This document shows, in pieces, positions 16,305 to 24,400 of a stretch of 64,000 bases of DNA. Below the pieces are notes generated by a model. It saw nothing but the letters and a program-made list of their open reading frames with translations, searched no databases and was not told the origin of the DNA. Both the position numbers and the translations under genes were made by a program. Numbering within the stretch: the first letter of the stretch is position 1; each line of letters begins with the position of its first letter. This DNA is from Planctomycetota bacterium (GTDB lineage Bacteria; Planctomycetota; UBA1135; GCA-002686595), in NCBI GenBank assembly GCA_014237855.1, contig JABACD010000010.1:62001-126000 (forward strand), written 5' to 3'.

Positions 16305-17996
16305 ATGTCCAAGAACGAGAACAGCATGAGCGCAACAGGATCCACAGAGACCGTGAACCGAGTCGATGCCCGGGCCATCTGGCAGGAGGCAATCGACAAG
16401 GCGCGCCTACGCGAGGCATCGTTCTCGACACTCTCGAGCGACGAGCTGCAATCGCTCTACGGTCCCGAAGATGTCGATATCGACTACGATCGAGATCTGG
16501 GCTATCCGGGACAGTTCCCGTTCACACGCGGTGTCCACCCCTCGATGTACAGGGGCCGACTCTGGACCATGCGCCAGTTTGCCGGTTTCGGCTCTGCGGC
16601 CCAGACGAACGAACGCTTCAAGTTTCTGCTTGAGCACGGACAGACGGGCCTCTCGACAGCCTTCGACTTCCCGACCTTGATGGGCTACGACTCCGACGAC
16701 GAACACTCACTTGGGGAAGTGGGACAGGTTGGAGTCGCGATTTCGAGCCTGGATGACATGTCGACGCTCTTCGATGGCATTCCCATGGGCGAGGTCTCCA
16801 CGTCCATGACGATCAACGGTCCAGCGCCCATCATGCTGGCGTTCTACATCGCTGCCGCTGAGCGTCAGGGCGTGGACCGCTCCGAGCTGCGAGGCACGAT
16901 TCAGAACGACATCCTCAAGGAGTATCAGGCGCAACACGCCTGGCTGGTGGCACCCGAGCCTGCCCTGAGGATGATCACTGACATGATGTCCTACTGCGCC
17001 GACCATGTTCCTCATTGGAACACCATTTCCATCAGTGGGTACCACATCCGCGAGGCCGGCTCGACCGCCGCGCAGGAACTGGCCTTCACCTTGGCCAACG
17101 GGATGGAGTACGTGCGTCGTGGAGTGGCCGCTGGAATGGACGTGGACAGCTTTGCCCCGCGTCTGTCCTTCTTCTTTGATAGTCATCTCGACTTCTTCGA
17201 GGAGATTTGCAAGTTCCGTGCAGCGCGTCGCATCTGGGCACGCAAGCTCCGAGATCAGTTTGGCGCAAAGGACCCGCGTTCCTGGATGGTTCGCTTCCAT
17301 ACACAGACGGCTGGAGTCTCTCTGACCGCCCAGCAGCCGGAGAACAACATCGTCCGGACGGCCTTCGAGGCCCTGGCTGCGGTGTTGGGCGGGACTCAGT
17401 CGCTGCACACCAACTCGATGGACGAGACCTTGAGCCTGCCGACGGAGAAGGCGGTCAAGATTGCGCTGCGAACGCAGCAGATCATTGCCGAGGAGACAGA
17501 GGTGGCGCACGTGACAGATCCTCTGGCTGGCTCATACTTCATCGAGGCGCAGACCAATCGCCTGGAACAAGAGGCCGAGGCCTACTTCGAGGAGATCGAG
17601 AGCCGAGGGGGGGTCGTTCCGGCCATCGAATCGGGCTTCTTCCAGAAGGAGATTCACCTGTCAGCGGTCAAGTATCAGCGACAGCTGGAAAGCGGGGAGA
17701 AGCACGTTGTTGGAATCAACTGCTACGTCGAGGACGACGAGGGCCCCAGCATCGATATTCACAGGATCGACGCCGCAGTCGAGGAGGAGCAGCATGCGCG
17801 CCTCAAGGACTTGCGTTCACGACGCGACCCGGTAGGAGTCGAGCGAGAGCTCGCTGCCGTCCGAGCGGCCTGCTCCGATGGTGGTAATCTCCTGGAACGA
17901 TTCATTGCCGCTGCTCATGCAGATTGCACCCTGGGGGAGATCTCCCAGGTGCTCCGTGAGGAGTTCGGTCACTTCAAGGAACCCAGTATTCTCTAG
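16305..17996 (+). CDS. icmA: Isobutyryl-CoA mutase-type B12-dependent acyl-CoA mutase, large subunit
   Basis: A 563-residue TIM-barrel subunit of an adenosylcobalamin-dependent acyl-CoA mutase, without the B12-binding domain. The substrate-selecting residues separate it from methylmalonyl-CoA mutase: RQFAGFG has Phe92 where that enzyme has Tyr89, and LKEYQAQHAW has Gln210 where it has Arg207. Phe/Gln is the isobutyryl-CoA mutase pair, and the order RQFAGFG, QTNER, FDFPTLMG, SLGEVG resembles Streptomyces IcmA. The catalytic His is kept (SISGYH247). It should interconvert isobutyryl-CoA and n-butyryl-CoA; pivalyl- or other branched acyl-CoA remain possible. An ATG at 16326 is an alternative start. 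The small subunit follows 32 bases downstream. Confidence 0.85.
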   Translation: MSKNENSMSATGSTETVNRVDARAIWQEAIDKARLREASFSTLSSDELQSLYGPEDVDIDYDRDLGYPGQFPFTRGVHPSMYRGRLWTMRQFAGFGSAAQTNERFKFLLEHGQTGLSTAFDFPTLMGYDSDDEHSLGEVGQVGVAISSLDDMSTLFDGIPMGEVSTSMTINGPAPIMLAFYIAAAERQGVDRSELRGTIQNDILKEYQAQHAWLVAPEPALRMITDMMSYCADHVPHWNTISISGYHIREAGSTAAQELAFTLANGMEYVRRGVAAGMDVDSFAPRLSFFFDSHLDFFEEICKFRAARRIWARKLRDQFGAKDPRSWMVRFHTQTAGVSLTAQQPENNIVRTAFEALAAVLGGTQSLHTNSMDETLSLPTEKAVKIALRTQQIIAEETEVAHVTDPLAGSYFIEAQTNRLEQEAEAYFEEIESRGGVVPAIESGFFQKEIHLSAVKYQRQLESGEKHVVGINCYVEDDEGPSIDIHRIDAAVEEEQHARLKDLRSRRDPVGVERELAAVRAACSDGGNLLERFIAAAHADCTLGEISQVLREEFGHFKEPSIL

Positions 17997-18028
17997 CCAG
18001 CCTGGCCCTGACCCCAATCGCAGACGAG

Positions 18029-18460
18029 ATGGTGATGGTGAAAAGAAAAATAAGAGTGCTGATCGGGAAGCCTGGTCTCGATGGCCATGACCGCGGAGCC
18101 AAGACCGTGGCCAGTGTCCTGAGAGATCACGGAATGGAGGTGATCTACAGTGGTCTGCACAAGACGCCCTCGGAGATCGCGGAGGCCGCGGCGCAAGAGG
18201 ATGTTGACGTGGTTGGTCTCTCAATCCTATCTGGTGCTCACATGTCGCTCTTCCCGCGTGTGCGGGAGGAGCTGGCGCAGAGAGGCAAGCAGGAAGTGCT
18301 CCTCGTCGGCGGAGGGATTATTCCAGCCGAGGACGTGGATGCTTTGGAGAAGGATGGATACGCCCGGCTGTTTGGTCCGGGAACTAATACGGACGAGATT
18401 GCAAACTGGATAACTAGCGAAATGCAGATCCGATTCGAAAGTGAAGGAGATGAGGAATGA
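18029..18460 (+). CDS. icmB: B12-binding small subunit of the acyl-CoA mutase
   Basis: A 143-residue Rossmann-like cobalamin-binding subunit. The DxHxxG motif that gives the lower axial His ligand is DGHDRG (Asp18, His20, Gly23), followed by SGLHKTP, GLSILSGAH and LVGGGIIP. Near the C-terminus it has LFGPGT, as in methylmalonyl- and isobutyryl-CoA mutases; 2-hydroxyisobutyryl-CoA mutase has an Asp-containing segment there. An in-frame ATG two codons later is an alternative start. The stop overlaps the next gene as ATGA, so the HTH protein is translationally coupled to it. Confidence 0.88.
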   Translation: MVMVKRKIRVLIGKPGLDGHDRGAKTVASVLRDHGMEVIYSGLHKTPSEIAEAAAQEDVDVVGLSILSGAHMSLFPRVREELAQRGKQEVLLVGGGIIPAEDVDALEKDGYARLFGPGTNTDEIANWITSEMQIRFESEGDEE

Positions 18461-18732
18461 GTGGTAGTAGCGACCGCGAGATTCTGAACATTGAAGAGGC
18501 TGCCGCTCTCTTGGGTGTGAGCATCAAGACTTTCAACAAGGTGCTTCACTCCGAGGAGATGCCGGCACGCAAGATTGGACGAGAGTGGAAATTCTCACGC
18601 CGTGCCCTGATCGACTGGGTCGGCAGCGGAAAGAGCCGTGACTTCTATCGGGAGAGCGAGCCAAGCAGCTCTTCCAGCGAGTCCACCGAGCAGAGTCGCC
18701 GAACCCAGGGTTGGCGAATCGAATCGGATTGA
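18457..18732 (+). CDS. Small excisionase-type HTH DNA-binding protein
   Basis: A 91-residue protein whose first ~60 residues form a winged-helix domain of the MerR/excisionase-like class: NIEEAAALLGVSIKTFNKVL, then a wing ending ARKIGREWKFSRRALIDWV. The last 30 residues are Ser/Glu-rich and probably disordered. It starts inside the stop codon of the B12-binding subunit (ATGA overlap) and precedes a second acyl-CoA dehydrogenase. No recombinase or att site is nearby, so a phage excisionase role is unlikely. A local regulator of the operon is inferred. Confidence 0.75.
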   Translation: MSGSSDREILNIEEAAALLGVSIKTFNKVLHSEEMPARKIGREWKFSRRALIDWVGSGKSRDFYRESEPSSSSSESTEQSRRTQGWRIESD

Positions 18733-18780
18733 CCGACTCGGGCCCGCAAACACAATGTCTACCTACCCCCTTATGCGCCC

Positions 18781-19983
18781 ATGAGCTCAACTAGCTCACC
18801 CGTCATGTACGACCTGCCTGACATCAAGAACGGCTTCGAACTTACTGAGGACCAGTCGATGATTCGCGAGATGGTGCGCGAATTTGCCGACAAGGAAATC
18901 GCCCCCATCGCAGCCGAGATTGATGAGAACCACAGATTCCCGACAGAGACCTGGGAGAAGATTGTCGAGCTCGGCTTGACGGGGATTCCGTTCCCCGAGG
19001 ATGTCGGCGGCTCCAATGGAGGCACCCTCGCCTACATCCTGGCGGTTGAGGAGATCAGCCGGGTCTGTGGTTCCACTGGGCTGACTCTCGCGGCTCAGGT
19101 GAGTCTGGGAACCTACCCGATCTACGCCTGGGGAGGCGAGCGGCTCAGGAGCGAGTACGTTCCGAAGTTGATCGCGGGCGAGTACATGGGCGCTTACGGG
19201 CTGACGGAGCCCAACGCCGGCTCTGATTCCGGTGGAACGCAGACCATGGCCACCCGTGATGGTGACGAGTGGGTGCTCAATGGCCGCAAGTGCTTCATCA
19301 CGAACGCAACTTACGCAGGGACCTGTATCGTCACGGCAACCACAGACAAGAGCCTGGGCTCAAAAGGGATCTGCGCCTTCGTGGTGCCGCGAGATACCCC
19401 GGGCTTCAGCCTGGAGGATGGCGAGAAGAAGCTCGGCATGCGTGGATCGGACTGGGCCAGTCTGGTCTTCGAGGATGCTCGTATTCCTGGCGACCATCTG
19501 CTCGGTCCCGAGGGCAAGGGCTTCGCAACCTTCATGAAGACCCTCGAGGGTGGCCGTATTTCCATCGGAGCCCTGGCGCTGGGAATTGCGCAGGGGGCCT
19601 ACGAGGAGTCCGTCAGGTATGCCCAGGAGCGTGAGGCTTTCGGCAAGCCCCTCGGTGGTCTGCAGGCTGTCCAGTTCAAGCTCGCGGACATGGCCATGGA
19701 GATCGCAGCTGCCCGTCACCTGGTCTACCATGCTGCCCGTCTCAAGGATGCTGGCCAGGCCTTTGGCACGGCTGCGGCGATGGCAAAGCTCTTTGCTTCT
19801 GAGGTCTCGATGCGGGTGACCTACGACGCGATCCAGATCTTCGGTGGCTATGGCTACAGCCGCGAGTATCCCGTCGAGAGGATGTGGCGCGATGCAAAGC
19901 TCTGCACGATTGGCGAGGGTACCAGCGAGATTCAGCGGATGATCATTTCTCGAGATGTGCTGAAGAACGGCCCGGTCTACTAG
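18781..19983 (+). CDS. Acyl-CoA dehydrogenase (second in the mutase operon)
   Basis: A 400-residue FAD-dependent acyl-CoA dehydrogenase. It contains YGLTEPNAGSDSGG and the catalytic base Glu378 in TIGEGTSEIQRM, plus the GGYGYSREYPVER segment. It carries a ~17-residue N-terminal extension before the usual start of the fold; internal ATG codons at residues 9 and 23 are alternatives. It lies 48 bases after the HTH gene and 7 bases before a beta-lactamase-fold hydrolase. Two dehydrogenases in one operon suggest different substrates, for instance butyryl-CoA and a branched acyl-CoA. Confidence 0.87.
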   Translation: MSSTSSPVMYDLPDIKNGFELTEDQSMIREMVREFADKEIAPIAAEIDENHRFPTETWEKIVELGLTGIPFPEDVGGSNGGTLAYILAVEEISRVCGSTGLTLAAQVSLGTYPIYAWGGERLRSEYVPKLIAGEYMGAYGLTEPNAGSDSGGTQTMATRDGDEWVLNGRKCFITNATYAGTCIVTATTDKSLGSKGICAFVVPRDTPGFSLEDGEKKLGMRGSDWASLVFEDARIPGDHLLGPEGKGFATFMKTLEGGRISIGALALGIAQGAYEESVRYAQEREAFGKPLGGLQAVQFKLADMAMEIAAARHLVYHAARLKDAGQAFGTAAAMAKLFASEVSMRVTYDAIQIFGGYGYSREYPVERMWRDAKLCTIGEGTSEIQRMIISRDVLKNGPVY

Positions 19984-19990
19984 CGTTCGA

Positions 19991-20896
19991 ATGCATCAAG
20001 CAAGCCTCGAGCCTCCTGTCTGGGAGCCCCGCTCCCTGGAGGTCGCAGGTTGGCGTATCACGGCGCTGTGCGATGGCTTCATGCGCCTTGATGGCGGATC
20101 CATGTGGGGGGTGGTCCCTGCAAATCTCTGGCGGAAGATGACGCCGCCCCTCGATGACAACACGATCCTCTTGGCCTTGCGGCCATTCCTGCTCGAGCGC
20201 GATGACATGAAGGTCGTGCTTGAGGTCGGCATCGGGGATCGCTGGACGGAGAAGCAACGCAGGATCTACCACATCGTCCCGACCACCAGTCTTGGCGAAT
20301 CTCTGGAGGCCTGTGGACTCTCACCCCAGGAGGTGACCCACGTGATCGCTTCTCACAATCATTGGGATCACATCGGGCATCAGGTGATCGAGCGCGAAGG
20401 AGAGCTGCTCCCGTTCTTTCCCGCGGCCAGGCACTTCGCCAGCGCAACGGAGGTCGCCAATGCCAAGCGGGGCCGTCATGCACGCTCGGGTTCTTATCGC
20501 TCGGAAGACACGACGGTCATCGAAGAGGCGGGCCTGCTAGAGACCTACAGCGGGGATGCGGAGCTGCTTCCGGGAATTCGTGCCCATGAGGTCGGAGGGC
20601 ACTCCCAGGGCGTGAGCTTGATCACAGTTGGAGAGGATGAGCCGGGGGACACAGCAGTCTTCTGGAGTGACGTCGTGCCAACGACTCATCACATTCAGCC
20701 TCCCTACATCATGGCCTACGATGTGGATGTTCCACTCTCCTACGAGCAGCGCTCAATCTGGCTCGAGAGGGCCGCGAAGGAGGGCTGGTTGGGGCTCTTC
20801 TACCATGACGTGGACCACCCGTTTGGAAGACTCAAGCAGGATGGTCGCAGGTACGAGTTCGAGCTGGTTGAGGGTGAGCTTGGGGGCTCTGACTAG
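19991..20896 (+). CDS. Metallo-beta-lactamase-fold hydrolase
   Basis: A 301-residue MBL-fold protein. The metal-binding HxHxDH motif is complete in ASHNHWDHIGH (His122, His124, Asp126, His127), with a later GGHSQGVSL and an Asp in FWSDVVPT. It resembles the lactonase/glyoxalase-like branch. It starts 7 bases after the acyl-CoA dehydrogenase stop and ends 6 bases before a BtuF-like gene, so it is probably in the same transcript. A thioesterase- or lactonase-like role on an acyl intermediate is possible but not shown. Confidence 0.8.
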   Translation: MHQASLEPPVWEPRSLEVAGWRITALCDGFMRLDGGSMWGVVPANLWRKMTPPLDDNTILLALRPFLLERDDMKVVLEVGIGDRWTEKQRRIYHIVPTTSLGESLEACGLSPQEVTHVIASHNHWDHIGHQVIEREGELLPFFPAARHFASATEVANAKRGRHARSGSYRSEDTTVIEEAGLLETYSGDAELLPGIRAHEVGGHSQGVSLITVGEDEPGDTAVFWSDVVPTTHHIQPPYIMAYDVDVPLSYEQRSIWLERAAKEGWLGLFYHDVDHPFGRLKQDGRRYEFELVEGELGGSD

Positions 20897-20902
20897 CCGG
20901 CT

Positions 20903-21649
20903 GTGCGAATTGTCTCACTCTGCCCGAGTCTGACGGAGCTGGTCTTCGACCTGGGCCGAGGTGAAGAGCTCGTGGGGATCACACAGTACTGCGTGCATCC
21001 TGCCGATGCGGTCGGTGCGGTGGAGAAGGTGGGGGGTACCAAGAATCCCAAGATCGAACGGATCGTGGAGCTGCGGCCGGACCTGGTCCTCTTCAACGAG
21101 GAAGAGAATCGCAAGCAAGACCATGACGTCTTGCAAGGTGCAGGCCTTCGCCTCTGCAACACCTTCCCCAGGGATGTCCGGGGGACTGCCGCGATGGTCC
21201 GCCAGGTTGGGGGTGAACTCCAGCGAGCTGAGGCGGCGGAGGCTATCGCTGTTGAGATCGAGGCGCGCATGGAGCGGGTGGTCGCGGCTGCCACCGATCG
21301 GGATCCGGTCCGCTTTGCCTATCTGGTCTGGCGCGAGCCCTGGATGAGTGTGAACGCGGACACCTTTGCCAGTGCCCTGCTCAGCCAGGCGGGGGGAGTC
21401 AACGTCTTTGCCGACCGGGAGCAGCGCTACCCGACCATCGAGCTGGCGGAGCTGGCTGATGAGCGGCCGGATCTGGTCTTGCTCTGTACAGAGCCCTTCG
21501 TCTTCGAAGAGCGGCACGTGAAGGAGGTCAGCGCTGCCCTGGGCCTCGAAAAGACTCGTGTGCGTATTGCCGATGGCGAGTATCTCTCCTGGCACGGCTC
21601 GCGTACCCCTGACGGTATCGACTACGCAGAGCAGATGATCTGCGAATAG
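20903..21649 (+). CDS. BtuF-like helical-backbone metal/cobalamin-binding protein without signal peptide
   Basis: A 248-residue protein of the class III periplasmic-binding fold (BtuF/FhuD-like), with MRIVSLCPSLTELVFDLG at the start, GGTKNPKIERIVELRPDLVL, then PDLVLLCTEPF in the second lobe. BtuF binds vitamin B12 for an ABC importer. Here the GTG start leaves no signal peptide or lipobox and no permease or ATPase gene is adjacent, so it may act in the cytoplasm or belong to the signal-less homologues often found alone. Its place 3' of a B12-dependent mutase operon hints at a cobalamin link, which is inference. Confidence 0.75.
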   Translation: MRIVSLCPSLTELVFDLGRGEELVGITQYCVHPADAVGAVEKVGGTKNPKIERIVELRPDLVLFNEEENRKQDHDVLQGAGLRLCNTFPRDVRGTAAMVRQVGGELQRAEAAEAIAVEIEARMERVVAAATDRDPVRFAYLVWREPWMSVNADTFASALLSQAGGVNVFADREQRYPTIELAELADERPDLVLLCTEPFVFEERHVKEVSAALGLEKTRVRIADGEYLSWHGSRTPDGIDYAEQMICE

Positions 21650-21737
21650 CACGGCCTTCTCCACCAGGAGTGCACTGCCGGTGACCGCCTGACCCGAGAT
21701 TTCCGTACACTTCGAGGTAGGCTCGGTTGGAGTCACT

Positions 21738-21746
21738 AGGAAGGAG
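21738..21746 (+). promoter_or_regulatory. Ribosome binding site deciding a TTG start
   Basis: AGGAAGGAG lies nine bases before TTG at 21756. No ATG or GTG in frame nearby gives a better N-terminus, and the [2Fe-2S] domain begins immediately after. This supports the TTG as the start of the molybdenum hydroxylase. Confidence 0.6.
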
Positions 21747-21755
21747 ACACAGCGC

Positions 21756-24392
21756 TTGGCGACGATCACATTTGAACTGAATGGCACGGCGGTAGAGCTC
21801 GACCCCCGCGAGGGCGAGTCGCTGCTGGAGAGCTTACGAGAGCGGTGCGGCGTGCGTTCGACGAAGGATGGCTGTGCGCCCCAGGGCCAGTGCGGGTCCT
21901 GCCTGGCTCTCGTGGATGGTAAGGCCATCACGACCTGCGCCCTGCCCGTTGCCAAGGTCGCGGGCAAGCAGGTGCTCACGCTCGAAGGGGTTTCTACCGA
22001 AGAGCGAGCCCGTCTGGCTGACGCCTACGCAGCTGCTGGTGCGATTCAGTGTGGCTTCTGCACCCCAGGCCTGGTGCTGCGAACGAAGTTCTTGATCGAC
22101 AAGCACGCGGGCTCAGACGCGCCCACTCGTGAGGAGATCGCCCGCGCCTTCGATGTGCATCTCTGTCGCTGTACCGGCTACACGAAGGTCCTGGATGCTG
22201 TCGAGGATCTCCTCGATCGTCGAGGCGGAGACAGTGCTCCACGTGCTGTCGAGGGATCCGGCGTCGGAGACCGAATGACGCTCTATCGCGCCCGAGACCT
22301 CGCACTGGGTGACGAGCCCTACGTTGCTGACATGCAGCGAGATGGCTTGCTCCAGGGGGCGGTGGTTCTCTCCGAGTATCCGCGAGCAAGGGTTCTTGGA
22401 ATTGACGCGAGCCGCGCGCTGGCCTACCCCGGTGTGGAGGCTGTGCTGACCGCTGAGGACGTCCCTGGGAGTCGCTGGTATGGGTTGATCGAGCACGATT
22501 GGCCCGGCTTCGTCGCGGTTGGAGAGGAGGTCCGCTGTGTGGGTGACATCCTGGCAGCTGTTGCTGCTGTCGACGAGGCCACCGCTCGCCGGGCGGCCAA
22601 GCTCGTGGACGTGACCTACGAGGAGCTGGAGCCCGTTCTCGATCCCGATGTGGCTCTGCGGGCAGAGGCACCGCAGGTCAATCCGACCCATCCCAACGAG
22701 CTCTCGCGAACGATCATCCGACGTGGAGATGTGGATGGTGCGCTCGAGACCAGCGCTCACGTGGTCGAGGGGACCTGGGTCACCCAGCGCATCGAGCACC
22801 TCTACCTGGAGACCGAGTGTGCCCTGGCGGAGCGCCGTGCGAAGGACGGCAAGCTGACCCTCTACACTCAGGGCCAGGGCGTCTTTGATGATCGTCGTCA
22901 GGTCTCCGCCTTCCTGGGCATCGATGAGGAGGAGCTCGAAGTCGTCTTGGTGCCCAATGGCGGGGCCTTCGGCGGCAAGGAGGACATGTCGATTCAGGCC
23001 CAAACAGCCTTGCTGGCGCAGGCCACGGACCGGCCTGTGATGCTACGCCTCAACCGGGAGGAGTCGATTCGTCTGCATCCGAAGCGCCACCCGATCACGA
23101 TGCACTACCGGGTAGGCTGCGACGCTGAGGGCCACCTGACCGCTGTCAGGGCGAGGATGGTTGGCGACACGGGTGCCTACGCATCTGTCGGGGCGAAGGT
23201 GCTCGAGCGAGCAGCGGGACATGCCTGCGGTCCCTACAAGGTGCTGAACGTGGATGTAGACGCCGTTGCAGCCACGACGAACAACCCTCCTTGTGGTGCC
23301 ATGCGAGGCTTCGGTGCCAACCAGGCACACTTTGCGATGGAGGGATGTCTGGATCTGCTGGCGAAGGAGCTGGGGCTGGATGCCTGGGAGCTACGCTGGC
23401 GCAATGCGGTCGAGGTTGGCGATACCTTCACCAGCGGGCAGGTCTTCGAGAAGTCGGTGGGACTCAAGAAGACCCTGCGGGCGGTGAAGCCGGCCTACGA
23501 CCAGGCACTCGTCGAGGGCCGTGCGGTGGGGATTGCCTGTGGCATCAAGAACAGCGGTATCGGCAATGGTGCCGTGGAGTGGGGCAAGGCGCGGCTCGTC
23601 GTCGAGGAAGGCGGTGAGGCGATTGGCCTGTACAACGGCTACACGGAGATGGGGCAGGGCCTGCTCACGGTGTTGATCCAGTTTGCGGTGGAGGTCACCG
23701 GCCTCCCCGCCGAGCTCTTCAGGCCGCGGGTCGATTCGACCTTCGCGTTGGGCTGTGGCCAGACCACCGGCTCCCGGGCAACGCTCTTCGGAGGCAACGC
23801 GGTCAAGAGTGCCGCGACCAAGCTCCGGGCAGCCCTGGACGAGGGCAAGACGCTAGCAGAGCTGGATGGCGAGATCTTTGCCGCTGATGTTGTGGTCGAC
23901 GACACGACAGCTCCGGGGGCAAGGGTCTCCAAGGTGAAGACTCATACCTCCTTCGGGTTTGCAACCCAGCTATGCATCCTGGACGAGGATGGCAGGGTGG
24001 AGCGCTTCGTTGCTGCCCACGATGTGGGGCGCGCTGTGAATCCGACGCTCTGCGAGGGCCAGATTCAGGGTTCAGTGCACATGGGCCTGGGATACGCGCT
24101 CACGGAGACCCTGGACTGCGAAGGGGGGTGGCCGGTGACCTACAAGCTTCGAGACATCGGCGTTCTCCGAGCCCGTGACATGCCCGAAGTGGACGTGATC
24201 CTCGTGGAAGAGCCCGAGCCCGAGGGGCCCTTTGGTGCGAAGGGCGTGGGTGAGATCGGTCTGGTTCCCACGGCGGGAGCGGTGGCAGGTGCCCTCTCTG
24301 CCTTCGACGGTGTCCAGCGGATGGTCTTGCCCATGAAGGAATCGCCAGCGGGTGCCGCCATGAGCGTCGGTAGAAAGAAGAAGGGCAAGTAG
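21756..24392 (+). CDS. XdhD-like molybdenum hydroxylase (fused [2Fe-2S] and Mo domains)
   Basis: An 878-residue protein of the xanthine dehydrogenase family with the iron-sulfur domain fused to the molybdopterin domain and no FAD domain. Cluster ligands are Cys40/46/49/61 (plant-type) and Cys99/102/137/139 (CGFC...CRCTG). The Mo domain has GGAFGGKED, GAMRGFGANQ, TEMGQG and PFGAKGVGE with the catalytic Glu. This architecture and length match the selenium-dependent xanthine dehydrogenase/XdhD group found with SsnA and YgfK. The start is TTG behind a strong RBS. It heads a run with SsnA-like and PLP genes and probably acts on a purine; the direction, oxidation or reduction, is not visible. Confidence 0.85.
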   Translation: MATITFELNGTAVELDPREGESLLESLRERCGVRSTKDGCAPQGQCGSCLALVDGKAITTCALPVAKVAGKQVLTLEGVSTEERARLADAYAAAGAIQCGFCTPGLVLRTKFLIDKHAGSDAPTREEIARAFDVHLCRCTGYTKVLDAVEDLLDRRGGDSAPRAVEGSGVGDRMTLYRARDLALGDEPYVADMQRDGLLQGAVVLSEYPRARVLGIDASRALAYPGVEAVLTAEDVPGSRWYGLIEHDWPGFVAVGEEVRCVGDILAAVAAVDEATARRAAKLVDVTYEELEPVLDPDVALRAEAPQVNPTHPNELSRTIIRRGDVDGALETSAHVVEGTWVTQRIEHLYLETECALAERRAKDGKLTLYTQGQGVFDDRRQVSAFLGIDEEELEVVLVPNGGAFGGKEDMSIQAQTALLAQATDRPVMLRLNREESIRLHPKRHPITMHYRVGCDAEGHLTAVRARMVGDTGAYASVGAKVLERAAGHACGPYKVLNVDVDAVAATTNNPPCGAMRGFGANQAHFAMEGCLDLLAKELGLDAWELRWRNAVEVGDTFTSGQVFEKSVGLKKTLRAVKPAYDQALVEGRAVGIACGIKNSGIGNGAVEWGKARLVVEEGGEAIGLYNGYTEMGQGLLTVLIQFAVEVTGLPAELFRPRVDSTFALGCGQTTGSRATLFGGNAVKSAATKLRAALDEGKTLAELDGEIFAADVVVDDTTAPGARVSKVKTHTSFGFATQLCILDEDGRVERFVAAHDVGRAVNPTLCEGQIQGSVHMGLGYALTETLDCEGGWPVTYKLRDIGVLRARDMPEVDVILVEEPEPEGPFGAKGVGEIGLVPTAGAVAGALSAFDGVQRMVLPMKESPAGAAMSVGRKKKGK

Positions 24393-24400
24393 CGGTCAGC

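Noticed and set aside
18457-18732. Phage excisionase as sign of a mobile element
   Set aside because: No integrase, att repeats or other phage genes are nearby, and the gene is coupled to a metabolic operon.
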